Below, in pieces: positions 7,898 through 18,011 of a DNA stretch of 64,000 nucleotides. The position numbers and the translations under genes are program-made. Source of the DNA: Flavobacterium resistens (GTDB lineage: Bacteria > Bacteroidota > Bacteroidia > Flavobacteriales > Flavobacteriaceae); the NCBI RefSeq assembly GCF_900182645.1, contig NZ_FXTA01000001.1:496001-560000 (forward strand), in the 5' to 3' direction. Every line of letters starts with the position of its first letter. Position 1 is the stretch's first letter. The notes below the pieces were generated by a model. That model ran no database searches. It was given only the letters and a program-made list of their open reading frames with translations, and was not told the DNA's origin.

Positions 7898-10246
7898 ATG
7901 ATTCTAAAAAAAAGTTACCTTTACTTATTCGCCTTATTTGCAATCTTGTTTTTTGGACCAATTGCCTACTCACAAACTGCTCCGCAAAAAAAAGAAAACC
8001 GCCCAAAATTATTTGAAAAAACCACAACCGACAGCGATTACCTGATGGCAATTGAAAAAGCTGGCGAGGTTATGGAATCTGCCTACAACGACGCCGATTT
8101 TGATGGTGAAACGCGTCATATATTTGGTGAAATCAAAAGAACGCAAAGCAAACTTGATCTTATTTTAACGAGTCTGAAAGGCGCAAATCCGAATGTGCGT
8201 AATCAGCAAATGTATCGTATTGTTCTGAAAGAGATTCAGCAAGAATTGGAAGACCAAAATACGGCTATCAATTCCCGAAATGCCAATCTCGAAAAAATCA
8301 AAAACAGGTTTGTCGATTTACACAAAGACAAAACTTTTATGGAACTCATAAAAGATACTGTTCGTCGTAAACAATTCAAAAAAGAGTTTGCCAACCTCAA
8401 AAAAAGATATCTGGCGACAGACAGTTTGATGTCTAAAAATCAAGGTATTTTAAACAACAAAAAAAGACTGACTGTAGAAAGAAAAATTGCGGTATCAAAT
8501 GCCTTAATTGCGGTTGAAGATAAACTGGAACAATCCGGAATTAGTATTCTTAGAAAAGAATATCCGTTTTTATGGAGCACAAACGATTCTGTACCTAAAA
8601 AAGCCGTATCACAAAATATAAGAGCAAAAGTAATTATAGAAAAAAGCGTTGCCACTTATTATCTAAGTTACCGTGCTGGCGGATTAATTACACTGCTATT
8701 CTTTATGGGAATTTTGTTTTGGTACATTTCCCGTAATTTAAAATACTTAAAAGAAAACGGATATGTTGAAAACCTTAGTCATTTCAATTTTAATTACTTA
8801 AATCGAGGTGTTCTCATTCCCGTTCTTGTTATCGGGCTAAATATTGCCGTTGTAAGCAATTTGTATGCTCCTGCCCTGTTTTTAGAAATGCTTCAGCTTA
8901 TTTTACTCGGAATTCTTACTGTACTATTTAAAAACAGATGGTCGGCACAATCAATGAAAAATTGGGCACTGCTTTTGGGTCTTTTCTTTACACTTTGTTT
9001 TCTGGATTTATTTATAGAAGTTGGATTTATCCAGCGTTGTGCTTTTATTGTAATTAATATTCTGGGAATACGATATGGTTTGGTGCAAATAAAAAGCATT
9101 AAAGATCAACTGTATATCAAAGGATTTTTTAAATGGGCAAGTATCCTTTTTATTGGTTTTAATGGTTTATCAATACTTTATAACATTTTTGGAAGAGTTT
9201 CTCTTTCAAATATGCTGACGCTTACCGCTTTTATTTCGCTTACGCAGATTATTGCCTTGAGTGTTTTATTGAAGATTATTCTTGAAATTATTCTGCTTCA
9301 AATATATACGACAAGAATTAAGCGCGGTTTAGAAAAGATTTTTGATTATGAAAGTTTATCCGATACCTTAAAAAAGCCTTTTATAATAGTAATCAGTTAT
9401 ATGTGGCTTGTGGTAATTGCTTCTAATTTAAATATTTGGGAATCACTTCGTACTTCTTTAGGAAACTTACTAAGTCATCCAAACACTATCGGAAGTATTA
9501 CTTTTACTTTGGGAAATATTGTTTTGTTTTTTATCATTATTTGGATTGCGCATCTTCTTCAAAAGTATGTAGCTTACTTTTTTGGTGAAATCGATGATGA
9601 AAACGAAGAAAACGTCAACAAAAGACAACATTCTAAGTTATTAATTACCAGACTTATTGTTTTGATTGCAGGTTATCTTTTGGCCGTAGCAGCTTCAGGA
9701 ATGCCATTGGATAAACTAAGTATTCTGTTGGGTGCACTTGGAGTTGGTGTCGGACTTGGACTTCAAAATGTGGTAAATAATTTTGTATCGGGTGTAATTT
9801 TAATTTTCGATAAACCAATTCAGATTGGAGATGTTATCGAAATTAGTTCAGAATCCGGCCGAGTGAAATCGATGGGTTTAAGAACGACAAAAATCAATGC
9901 GCCAAATGGTGCTGAAATCATTATTCCGAATGGAAATTTATTGTCTCAAAACATTACAAACTGGACGTATACAGACAATTTTAAACTTGTCGAAGTTGCA
10001 ATCGAAATCAATGGTGACACTACTCCAGATGCTATAAACGAAATTGTAATGCAGGCACTTGAAAGTTTACCGTTAATTAATCTGGAAAAAGCACCTCAAC
10101 TATTCTACACCGCAATTTCAGACGGGAAATATAAACTGTTGATTAAATTCTGGTGCAGCATTTACCGTACCGAAGAAACAATAAGCAGTGCGCGTCAGGT
10201 TTTGTTCAGCAATTTTAAAGCTAAAGGGTTAACTTTTTCTACTTAA
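7898..10246 (+). CDS. MscS-family mechanosensitive channel, large (MscK/YbdG-like)
   Basis: A 782-residue protein with a signal peptide (PIAYSQ) and a roughly 210-residue helical extracytoplasmic region rich in charged coiled-coil-like sequence. About ten membrane helices follow between 250 and 620. The C-terminal third is a classical MscS pore and beta domain: LLGALGVGVGLGLQNVVNNF (pore-lining helix), then GVILIFDKPIQIGDVIEI and IIIPNGNLLSQNITNW. Such channels open on membrane tension to release solutes during hypo-osmotic shock. The long N-terminal part groups it with MscK-like rather than minimal MscS proteins. It forms its own unit between a TAAATTTG promoter and a strong terminator. Confidence 0.9.
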   Translation: MILKKSYLYLFALFAILFFGPIAYSQTAPQKKENRPKLFEKTTTDSDYLMAIEKAGEVMESAYNDADFDGETRHIFGEIKRTQSKLDLILTSLKGANPNVRNQQMYRIVLKEIQQELEDQNTAINSRNANLEKIKNRFVDLHKDKTFMELIKDTVRRKQFKKEFANLKKRYLATDSLMSKNQGILNNKKRLTVERKIAVSNALIAVEDKLEQSGISILRKEYPFLWSTNDSVPKKAVSQNIRAKVIIEKSVATYYLSYRAGGLITLLFFMGILFWYISRNLKYLKENGYVENLSHFNFNYLNRGVLIPVLVIGLNIAVVSNLYAPALFLEMLQLILLGILTVLFKNRWSAQSMKNWALLLGLFFTLCFLDLFIEVGFIQRCAFIVINILGIRYGLVQIKSIKDQLYIKGFFKWASILFIGFNGLSILYNIFGRVSLSNMLTLTAFISLTQIIALSVLLKIILEIILLQIYTTRIKRGLEKIFDYESLSDTLKKPFIIVISYMWLVVIASNLNIWESLRTSLGNLLSHPNTIGSITFTLGNIVLFFIIIWIAHLLQKYVAYFFGEIDDENEENVNKRQHSKLLITRLIVLIAGYLLAVAASGMPLDKLSILLGALGVGVGLGLQNVVNNFVSGVILIFDKPIQIGDVIEISSESGRVKSMGLRTTKINAPNGAEIIIPNGNLLSQNITNWTYTDNFKLVEVAIEINGDTTPDAINEIVMQALESLPLINLEKAPQLFYTAISDGKYKLLIKFWCSIYRTEETISSARQVLFSNFKAKGLTFST

Positions 10247-10273
10247 AACTTTAAAATAAAACACATTAAAATC

Positions 10274-10304
10274 AAAAAACGTCCCGAAACTCGGGACGTT
10301 TTTC
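10274..10304. terminator. Bidirectional rho-independent terminator
   Basis: The stem ACGTCCCGA / TCGGGACGT with a 3-nt loop is flanked by A- and T-runs. It lies between the convergent MscS gene and the His-rich protein gene and can serve both. Confidence 0.9.
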
Positions 10305-10324
10305 TTTGTCATGTTTAAATTTGA

Positions 10325-10768
10325 TTAATGGTGATCGTGGTTTTTATCTGAATGTTTGTCGTTTCCTTTATGTTTTCCGTTATTATGTTTTTCAGGTTTT
10401 TCACCTCTGTTTTTCTGAGGTTTTCCATGATATCCTTTTGGATATTCTGCTCTGTGTTTAGTATGATATGTGTAAGGAGCATCTCCTCTGTAATCATTCA
10501 AAACCACTTTATAACCTGAATAAAGATCATAATTTCTGTATCTATCCGGAAGTCTTTTTGCGCGTACCCATCTTCCATTATTATCAGAAATAAATACACT
10601 TTGGTTTATATCATAATAAACATCAATATCTGGCAAATAATAATATCTGCTATTGTCATAACCAACCGGTCCCCAATTTGGAGGTGTTCCAATATTTACA
10701 TTAACTGAAACCTGTGCCTGAGCAAAAACACTTGTAAAAAGCATTAAGGCGAATACTAACTTTTTCAT
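10325..10768 (-). CDS. Small secreted protein with His/Lys-rich tail
   Basis: A 147-residue protein with a signal peptide (MKKLVFALMLFTSVFAQAQ). The central part is Tyr/Asp-rich (YYYLPDIDVYYDINQSVFIS, GRWVRAKRLPDRYRNYDLYS), a pattern seen in many small Bacteroidota exported proteins. The last 40 residues are low-complexity H/K/N/G/D, ending with DKNHDHH. The tail contains about nine histidines and could bind divalent metals. No enzymatic motif was recognised and no function is claimed. It is a monocistronic gene between two terminators. Confidence 0.8.
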   Translation of the reverse strand: MKKLVFALMLFTSVFAQAQVSVNVNIGTPPNWGPVGYDNSRYYYLPDIDVYYDINQSVFISDNNGRWVRAKRLPDRYRNYDLYSGYKVVLNDYRGDAPYTYHTKHRAEYPKGYHGKPQKNRGEKPEKHNNGKHKGNDKHSDKNHDHH

Positions 10769-10902
10769 CTTTTTTTAATTTTAAATATTAATTACAGTAA
10801 ATAGTAATCTAAAGTAATGCCAAATATGCTTTTTTCCGCATCCATTATACAAAACCACCAAACTAATCGACGAAAAAAGCTTCTCAACCGACGTACATTC
10901 TA

Positions 10903-10935
10903 AAAAAAACATCTCAGAATTTGAGATGTTTTTTC
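10903..10935. terminator. Terminator of the RND efflux operon
   Basis: A stem of AAAACATCTCA / TGAGATGTTTT with a short loop, with the T-run on the minus strand, lies just after the outer-membrane factor gene. Confidence 0.85.
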
Positions 10936-10941
10936 AACGTT

Positions 10942-12348
10942 TTACTTCCAGCCGCCACCTAAAGCTCGGTATAAATCAACAACAGCCTGCAGTTTTTGCA
11001 GATTATCATTAACACCGCTCAATTGCGCTGCCAAAAGGTTTTGTTCCGATGTTAAAACATCTGTATAATTGGTAGCAGAACTGTATTCCAACAACTGTTT
11101 TGTATAATCTACCGCTTTTATTAAAGCTTCAATTTGTTTGGTTCTTGAATCTTCTTTTTCGGCCGCCATTTGATACGTGTACAACGCATTCGAAACTTCC
11201 TGACCAGCAGTTAAAAGACTTTGTTGAAAATTATTAAAAGCCTGTACTTGCTGAGACTGCGCTGTTGTCAATCTCATTTTATTAACGCCTTGATTAAAGA
11301 TCGGCTGTGTCAATCCACCTATTAAAGAGTAAAATACTGAATTGGCAAAGAAATCTTTTAATTCTAAATTTGAAAAACCGCCGCTCGCTGTAAGCGTCAA
11401 ACTCGGATAAAAATAGGTTTTGGCCATATTCGTCATTTCAAAAGCAGTTCTGAAATTGAATTCTGCCTGACGAACATCTGGACGATTCTCTAATAATTGT
11501 GAAGGTAATCCTAAAGCCAGTTTTTCAGGAACAATCTGTGATCCTAATTCTCCTCTATCAATTGGTCCTGGCGCTTGTCCTAACAAAATATTTATTGCAT
11601 TTTCAGTCTCGCGGATACTTTGTTTTAAATCTGGAATCAAAACCTCAGCCGCATGCTGATTGGCTTCACTTTGTACCACAGCTGCGCCTGTAACAATTGC
11701 TCCTTCTTTTAAATCTTTGATTGTCTGAACGTTTTTGATTCGGCTTTCCAAGGTTTCCTGAGTTATCGCCAATTGTTTGTCGTAAGCTAATAATCTGAAA
11801 TAGTTATTGGCAATATCAGCAATCAACTGTGTTTGAACTGCCTGTTTCGCTGCATCTGAAGCTAAATATGTTGCCAATGCAGCTCTTTTTTTACTGCTTA
11901 ATTTTCCCCAGATATCAGCTTCCCAAGAAGTGCTTAAACCTAATTTATACGTTGTTGTTAATGTATTGATATTAATTCCTGCCGGAAAATTAAGTCCTGC
12001 TTCAGATTGTTTGGTATGCGTTGCATTTGCATCCAATTGCAAAGTTGGATAATACGCTAATTTACTCTGACGCAGCGAAGCATTTGCCTGCACAATATTT
12101 TCAATTGCATTTTTCAGATTCAAGTTTTGATCAAGTCCTTTCTGAATCAGTGCATTTAGTTTTTCATCTTTAAAAACACTTTGCCACGGCATATCAGCAA
12201 TCGTAGTCGAATCGGCAGAAGTCTGATCACGATAGAGTTTATCTGTCGATAATGTTGCGGGGCGTTCGTACTTTTTGGTAACAGAGCACGCACTTAAAAG
12301 TGCAGCTGTCATTACCAGTAAAATATATTTATTTGAACTATTTGTCAT
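10942..12348 (-). CDS. RND efflux outer-membrane factor (TolC/OprM-like lipoprotein)
   Basis: A 468-residue lipoprotein (lipobox LLSAC, acylated Cys21) with the duplicated outer-membrane-efflux domain. Typical segments are LIQKGLDQNLNLKNAIENI, GLSTSWEADIWGKLSSKKRA, ENRPDVRQAEFNFRTA and YSLIGGLTQPIFNQG. It forms the exit duct of a tripartite pump. It is the third gene of a three-gene operon with the RND transporter (17 bp upstream) and the adaptor. The pump is presumably for drugs or toxic amphiphiles; the substrate is not readable. Confidence 0.93.
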   Translation of the reverse strand: MTNSSNKYILLVMTAALLSACSVTKKYERPATLSTDKLYRDQTSADSTTIADMPWQSVFKDEKLNALIQKGLDQNLNLKNAIENIVQANASLRQSKLAYYPTLQLDANATHTKQSEAGLNFPAGININTLTTTYKLGLSTSWEADIWGKLSSKKRAALATYLASDAAKQAVQTQLIADIANNYFRLLAYDKQLAITQETLESRIKNVQTIKDLKEGAIVTGAAVVQSEANQHAAEVLIPDLKQSIRETENAINILLGQAPGPIDRGELGSQIVPEKLALGLPSQLLENRPDVRQAEFNFRTAFEMTNMAKTYFYPSLTLTASGGFSNLELKDFFANSVFYSLIGGLTQPIFNQGVNKMRLTTAQSQQVQAFNNFQQSLLTAGQEVSNALYTYQMAAEKEDSRTKQIEALIKAVDYTKQLLEYSSATNYTDVLTSEQNLLAAQLSGVNDNLQKLQAVVDLYRALGGGWK

Positions 12349-12365
12349 TTCTTTTGAATTAAATT

Positions 12366-15300
12366 TTATGCTTTATGAGCTTCTAATAAATGATCTTCGT
12401 CATCATCGTCATCATCATAACTTTCCTTTGCCGGACCGCTTACTTTTTCTTGTAATGTCTGGAAAATGATAAATAAAACCGGAATCACAAAAACTCCTAA
12501 AATGGTTCCAATCAACATTCCGCCAACCGCTCCTGTACCAATTGATTTGTTACCTACCGCTCCAGCTCCAGTTGCGAACATTAACGGAACAAGTCCGAGG
12601 ATAAAAGCGAACGAAGTCATCAAAATTGGTCGCAAACGTGCTACGGCTCCTTCAATTGCGGCCTGAACAATTGGCAAACCTTTTCGCCTTCTGTCCAAAG
12701 CAAATTCGACAATCAAAATACCGTTTTTGGCTAAAAGTCCAATCAACATGATTAAGGAAATCTGCAAATAAATATTACTGTTCAGTTTGAAAATAATCGA
12801 GAATAAATAAGCTCCAGCCAATCCAAACGGAATTGATAATAATACTGCGAATGGCAAAATATAACTTTCATATTGCGCACTCAATAAGAAATAAACGAAA
12901 ACCAAACACAATACGAAAATGAAAATCGTTTCACTTCCTGAAGCTAATTCTTCACGTGTTAATCCTGAAAATTCATATCCATAACCTGCAGGAAGATTTT
13001 CGGCAGCAACTTCCTGAATTGCTTTAATAGCATCTCCTGAACTATAACCCGGTTTTGGCGCTCCTGTGATCGAAATGGACGTAAACAAGTTGAATCTTGA
13101 AATCGATTCGGGGCCAAAAACTCTCGTCATATTAACAAACTCTGTAATTGGCGCCATTGTTCCGGCGTTATTACGGACGAAGATTTTATTCAAACCTTCC
13201 GTATTTGTTCTAAATTCTGGAGAAGCCTGAATCATAACACGATATTGTTTTCCGAATTTATTGAAATTCGAAGCATACAATCCACCATAATAACCTTGCA
13301 TCGTCGACAGAATCGTGTTTATAGAAACTCCTGCATCTTTGGCTTTCGCCAAATTAATATCCATCATATATTGAGGGAAACCCGGATTAAAAGGCGTTGT
13401 CGCGTATTGAATTTCTGGACGTTCTGATAATTTTGCTAAAAATTCATTATTGACTTTATAGAATTCAGCAGTCGTATGTCCTCCTTTATCCTGTAATTGG
13501 AATTCAAATCCACCACTTTGTCCAAAACCTTGAATCGTTGGAGGCGAAATGAAGAATATATTAGCTTCACGAATACCGCTTGTTTTCGCAAAAAGTTGTC
13601 CGATTACATCATCAACGCTTAAATCACGTTCATCCCAAGGTTTCAATTTCACAATAACCATACTGTAGGCACTTCCCGCACCTGCTGTAAAGTTTTGTCC
13701 AACAATTCGAAGTGTATTTTTTACTCCCGGAATCGTCTTTGCAATACTATCAACACGTTTCGCGATAATATCAGAACGCTCCATAGAAGCTGATGGTGGC
13801 AAACTAATATTAGCAAAAACAGTTCCCTGATCTTCCGAAGGAACGAAAGCCGATGGCGTGGTTTTCATCATATAAACTAATGCCAAACCAGCAATCACAA
13901 TCGATGCCAATGCAATCCATTTTTTGACAGAAAGAAAACGCACCGAACGTTTGTATCGTTCTGTTACATTATCAAATGCAACGTTAAATGAAGTGTAAAA
14001 ACGCTGTAAATAACTTTTATGTTTATGATCATCTGCATGTGGTTTAAGCAAAAGTGCACATAATGCCGGACTCAGCGTCAAGGCGTTTACGGCCGAAAGG
14101 ATAATGGCCACAGCCAATGTAATACCAAATTGTTTGTAGAAAACCCCTGTTGATCCATTAATGAAAGTTACCGGAATAAATACCGCCGCCATTACCAAAG
14201 TAATTGAGATAATTGCTCCAGAAATTTCGTCCATTGCGTGAATAGTCGCTTTTTTGGCCGATTTATATCCGTGATCGAGCTTCGCGTGGACGGCCTCAAC
14301 AACCACAATTGCATCATCGACGACAATACCAATAGCAAGAACCATCGCAAAAAGCGTCAATAAGTTGATTGTAAACCCGAATAAATTCAAGAAGAAAAAT
14401 GTTCCCACAATCGCAACTGGAACCGCAATCGCCGGAATTAAAGTCGATCTAAAATCCTGAAGGAAAATAAATACTACGATGAAAACTAATATAAAAGCTT
14501 CAATCAAAGTATGGATTACTTTCTCTATCGAAGCATCCAAATTTTCGTTGACATCTACCATAATGGTATATTTCATTCCTTTTGGAAAACTCTTTGCCGC
14601 TTCTTCAATTAACTTTTTAGAATTGATAATTACATCACGTGCATTTGAACCCGGAGTTTGACTGATTGCCATTGCTGCCGATTCTACACCATTTGTTTTA
14701 ATTGTTGAAGAATAACTTAACGATCCTAACTCGACTTTAGCTACATCTTTAAGTCGTAACATTTGTCCGTTCCCAACAGATTTGATAATTATATTTTCAA
14801 ATTCCTGAGCACTGGTTAAACGTCCTTTGTATTTAATTACATATTGAAATGCCTGATTTCCGTTTTCACCAAATTTACCTGGCGCCGCTTCGATATTCTG
14901 CTCTGCCAAAGCTGCTGAAATGTCACTCGGAATCAATTTATATTGCTGCATAACATCTGGTTTCAGCCAGATTCTCATCGAATAATCTTTTGCACCAAAA
15001 ACGGTTACATCTCCAACTCCAACGACACGTTGAATTTGAGGAACCAAATTGATCTTCGCATAATTTTGAAGAAAAGTCTGATCATAAGCTTTATCATCAC
15101 TGTATAAAGAGAAAATCAGCAAGTTACTGCTCTGACTTTTAGTTACTGTAACACCTGCCTGAGTTACTTCAACAGGCAATAAACTTGTCGCTCTCGAAAC
15201 TCTGTTCTGAACGTTTACCGCAGCTAAATCTGGATTTGTACCTACTTTAAAGAAAATTTTGATCGAAGCATTTCCATCATTTGTGGCTGTAGAAGTCATG

Positions 15301-15530
15301 TAGGTCATGTTTTCTACACCATTAATTTGCTCTTCCAATGGAATTACGATACTTTTCAGTACCACATCGGCATTGGCACCTGTATAACTCGCCGAAACAT
15401 TTACTGTTGGCGGTGCAATATCCGGATATTGAGATATAGGCAACTCAATTAATCCTAAAACACCCAAAATAACAATAATAACAGATATTACTGTTGAGAG
15501 TACAGGTCGTTGTATGAATTTTTTAAACAT
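12366..15530 (-). CDS. RND multidrug efflux transporter, HAE1/AcrB type
   Basis: A 1054-residue inner-membrane transporter with the HAE1 start (FIQRPVLSTVISVIIVILG), 12 membrane helices and two large periplasmic loops. The TM4 proton-relay motif AIGIVVDDAIVVVEAV carries the paired Asp, and TM10-11 has LIGLLAKNGILIVEFA. It exchanges protons for hydrophobic drugs. The adaptor gene is 6 bp upstream and the outer-membrane factor follows. The C-terminus carries six consecutive Asp plus Glu/Asp (ESYDDDDDDEDHLLEAHKA), an unusual acidic cytoplasmic tail. Confidence 0.95.
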   Translation of the reverse strand: MFKKFIQRPVLSTVISVIIVILGVLGLIELPISQYPDIAPPTVNVSASYTGANADVVLKSIVIPLEEQINGVENMTYMTSTATNDGNASIKIFFKVGTNPDLAAVNVQNRVSRATSLLPVEVTQAGVTVTKSQSSNLLIFSLYSDDKAYDQTFLQNYAKINLVPQIQRVVGVGDVTVFGAKDYSMRIWLKPDVMQQYKLIPSDISAALAEQNIEAAPGKFGENGNQAFQYVIKYKGRLTSAQEFENIIIKSVGNGQMLRLKDVAKVELGSLSYSSTIKTNGVESAAMAISQTPGSNARDVIINSKKLIEEAAKSFPKGMKYTIMVDVNENLDASIEKVIHTLIEAFILVFIVVFIFLQDFRSTLIPAIAVPVAIVGTFFFLNLFGFTINLLTLFAMVLAIGIVVDDAIVVVEAVHAKLDHGYKSAKKATIHAMDEISGAIISITLVMAAVFIPVTFINGSTGVFYKQFGITLAVAIILSAVNALTLSPALCALLLKPHADDHKHKSYLQRFYTSFNVAFDNVTERYKRSVRFLSVKKWIALASIVIAGLALVYMMKTTPSAFVPSEDQGTVFANISLPPSASMERSDIIAKRVDSIAKTIPGVKNTLRIVGQNFTAGAGSAYSMVIVKLKPWDERDLSVDDVIGQLFAKTSGIREANIFFISPPTIQGFGQSGGFEFQLQDKGGHTTAEFYKVNNEFLAKLSERPEIQYATTPFNPGFPQYMMDINLAKAKDAGVSINTILSTMQGYYGGLYASNFNKFGKQYRVMIQASPEFRTNTEGLNKIFVRNNAGTMAPITEFVNMTRVFGPESISRFNLFTSISITGAPKPGYSSGDAIKAIQEVAAENLPAGYGYEFSGLTREELASGSETIFIFVLCLVFVYFLLSAQYESYILPFAVLLSIPFGLAGAYLFSIIFKLNSNIYLQISLIMLIGLLAKNGILIVEFALDRRRKGLPIVQAAIEGAVARLRPILMTSFAFILGLVPLMFATGAGAVGNKSIGTGAVGGMLIGTILGVFVIPVLFIIFQTLQEKVSGPAKESYDDDDDDEDHLLEAHKA

Positions 15531-15536
15531 TTGTTT

Positions 15537-16700
15537 TTATTTTAAATCGGCGTAAACTTTATCTGAAGATTGATTTTGGCTTTTAATTTCTGTTCCGTCT
15601 TTAAGTGTTGCTACTCCTTCCAGAACAATTTGATCTCCTGCCTGCAAACCGCTTGTTACCACATAATAATTTCCTGCACTGTTATCTAAAATGGTAATAT
15701 TGGTACTTTTTGTTTTGCCATCTTTTCCAACAGTTACTGCAAATATTTTATCCTGAAGTTCATAAGTTGCACTCTGCGGAATAATTAGCGCCTCTTTTAC
15801 TTCATTCGGAATTCGAACAGTGGTACTGCTTCCACTTCTAATAACACTTTTTGGATTTGCAAAACGTGCTCTGAAAGTAACCGAACCCGTTTCAGTATTA
15901 ATTAATCCGTTAACGGTTTCAACTCGGCCTTTTTCTGAATAAGGTGTTCCGTCAGAAAGCACTAATGAAACTGCAGGCATATTTTGGATTTTTTGTGCCA
16001 ATGTTGTACCCGGTGTTTTGCTTTCTGTAAAATCTAAAAGTTTTTTTTCATTGATAGCAAAATAAGCATAAACATTTCCGATGCTAGAAACCGTAGTCAA
16101 AGGATCTGCGGTATTTGAACTTACCAAACTTCCTAAACGAAACGGTATTGAACCTACAACTCCATTCACCGGACTTGTTACAGTAGTATAACCTAAATTA
16201 GTTTTAGCATTAACTAAAGCTGCATTCGCCTGAGCCAACGTTGCCATAGCCGATTCATAAGTATATTGTGCTGATTCTAAATCGTATTTACTTATAATTC
16301 CTTTTTCAACTAAAGGCCTCACTTTATTCACCGCCAGTTTTGCAGCACTTACTTCTGCCTGAGCGCTTTTAATGCTGGCACTTGCGGTGCGAACTTGTTG
16401 CTCATATTCTGGCGCACTAATTTTAAACAATGGCTGTCCTACTTTTACAACAGCGCCTTCATCGACAAAAATTTTATCAATATAACCTTCAACTCTAGGA
16501 CGAATTTCAATATTTTGTTGTCCTTGAATACTCGCAGGATAATCGCTGTATAATGTTGCAGATTCTGGCTGCAATGTCAGCGTTTTATACTCTTTTACCT
16601 GTGGCGCAGCGCCGGCCTGAGCCGATTTGTCATCTTTCTTACCGCAAGAGGCGATAATAACTGAGGCCGCGAAAATGCTTAAAAACGATTGCTTATTCAT
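15537..16700 (-). CDS. RND efflux periplasmic adaptor (AcrA-like lipoprotein)
   Basis: A 387-residue membrane-fusion protein. Its lipobox is IIASC with Cys19. It has the first barrel-sandwich half (PRVEGYIDKIFVDEGAVVKV), a coiled-coil hairpin from about 95 to 165 and the second half (LGYTTVTSPVNGVVGSIPF). A beta-barrel and membrane-proximal domain follow. It links the RND pump to the outer-membrane duct. As first gene of the operon it faces the LytS-type kinase gene across a 267-bp divergent spacer, so shared control by that two-component pair is plausible but not shown. Confidence 0.94.
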   Translation of the reverse strand: MNKQSFLSIFAASVIIASCGKKDDKSAQAGAAPQVKEYKTLTLQPESATLYSDYPASIQGQQNIEIRPRVEGYIDKIFVDEGAVVKVGQPLFKISAPEYEQQVRTASASIKSAQAEVSAAKLAVNKVRPLVEKGIISKYDLESAQYTYESAMATLAQANAALVNAKTNLGYTTVTSPVNGVVGSIPFRLGSLVSSNTADPLTTVSSIGNVYAYFAINEKKLLDFTESKTPGTTLAQKIQNMPAVSLVLSDGTPYSEKGRVETVNGLINTETGSVTFRARFANPKSVIRSGSSTTVRIPNEVKEALIIPQSATYELQDKIFAVTVGKDGKTKSTNITILDNSAGNYYVVTSGLQAGDQIVLEGVATLKDGTEIKSQNQSSDKVYADLK

Positions 16701-16967
16701 TGTGAAAATGTGTAATTATCTATTTATTAATAAGCAAAAGAACTAAAATTGAATGCGCAAAATTTTTCAAATAGACGAAGAGCAAAAGACAATCGATAGA
16801 AATAGCCTGACACCCGACGGATTTTTTTCAGAATTAAACAAGCGTTTAATTTTTAGGCTCGTCGGCTGGAAAATGGTTTTTAATGGCTGTAAATGTATTT
16901 TGGGCGATTGGTTCTCAATCATATTCAAATAAAATGTAATATTGTCTTTAAAAAATCATAACTTACA

Positions 16968-18011
16968 ATGGCTTCAAACATCTACAGACCTTATTTATTT
17001 ATCGGACTGCACATTCTCGGGTGGCTTTTGTTGGGCTTTATCATGCTGTTTTACATCCCTTTAACATGGAATGTAATTCTTCCTGGCGTATTTTGGCTTT
17101 GGCAGATCATTGTATTGTTTTTGTTAATGGTCATTTTTTATACTAATGCCAAAATCATAGTTCCAAAAACCATTATTAAAGACAATACATCGCCGTTTTT
17201 ACTATGGGCATTTCTTTCCATTTTTGCTATGCAGTTTATTGCTTTTTTATATACTTCAGAAACAGATCTTCATAATAAAATCAGCTTAGTTTTAGGTTTT
17301 AAAAAATATAAAAATCCCTATTTTGATAATTATGTCCTTACACTGACCTTATTAGTTTTAGGAATTAGTACCAGCTGGGCAATGCTTCAATATTGGCAAA
17401 AAGCGGCACAACACAAACAAAAATTGGAACAGGATAAAACCATGGCCGAATTAGCAATGTTGAAGGCACAAATTAATCCGCACTTTTTTTTCAATTCGCT
17501 AAATAGTATTTATTCGCTTACTTATACTGATATTGAAGATTCAAGAAATGCACTTCATACTTTAAGCCGAATGATGCGTTACTTGCTTTACAGCACAGAA
17601 GAAACAACTTCTTTATTGAAAGAAGCCGAGTTTATGAAAGATTTCATAGCGCTGATGAAACTTCGGGCAAACAGCAAATTGACGATTATTACTGATATTC
17701 CTGAAAAATTACACGATTATCCGATTGTTCCAATGTTATTGCTTCCTTTGGTAGAAAATGCTTTTAAACACGGAATTCACGCCACAGATAAAAGCGAGAT
17801 TTACATTAAGCTAAGACAAAACGGAAGCGATCTTGATTTTGAAGTAGAAAACACTTATTTCGAAAAATCGGGAACAGCGGTCGAAGGCGGAATTGGTTTA
17901 ACCAATACAAAAAGAAGACTCCATTTGATATATCCGAATAAACATAGTTTGAAGGCCGGTGTTGCTGAAAATGGAAAATACAATGTAAAACTGCATCTAA
18001 ATTTAGAATAA
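16968..18011 (+). CDS. LytS/YehU-type sensor histidine kinase
   Basis: A 347-residue kinase with four membrane helices in residues 8-140 and no large sensor domain. A short linker coil leads to a His_kinase domain (QINPHFFFNSLNSIYSL, phospho-acceptor His172). A HATPase segment (PLVENAFKHGIH, EGGIGLTNTKRRLHLIY) follows. This is the class that pairs with LytTR regulators. Its stop codon overlaps the start of the response regulator gene (TAATG), so the two are translationally coupled. The unit is divergent from the RND efflux operon. Confidence 0.92.
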   Translation: MASNIYRPYLFIGLHILGWLLLGFIMLFYIPLTWNVILPGVFWLWQIIVLFLLMVIFYTNAKIIVPKTIIKDNTSPFLLWAFLSIFAMQFIAFLYTSETDLHNKISLVLGFKKYKNPYFDNYVLTLTLLVLGISTSWAMLQYWQKAAQHKQKLEQDKTMAELAMLKAQINPHFFFNSLNSIYSLTYTDIEDSRNALHTLSRMMRYLLYSTEETTSLLKEAEFMKDFIALMKLRANSKLTIITDIPEKLHDYPIVPMLLLPLVENAFKHGIHATDKSEIYIKLRQNGSDLDFEVENTYFEKSGTAVEGGIGLTNTKRRLHLIYPNKHSLKAGVAENGKYNVKLHLNLE

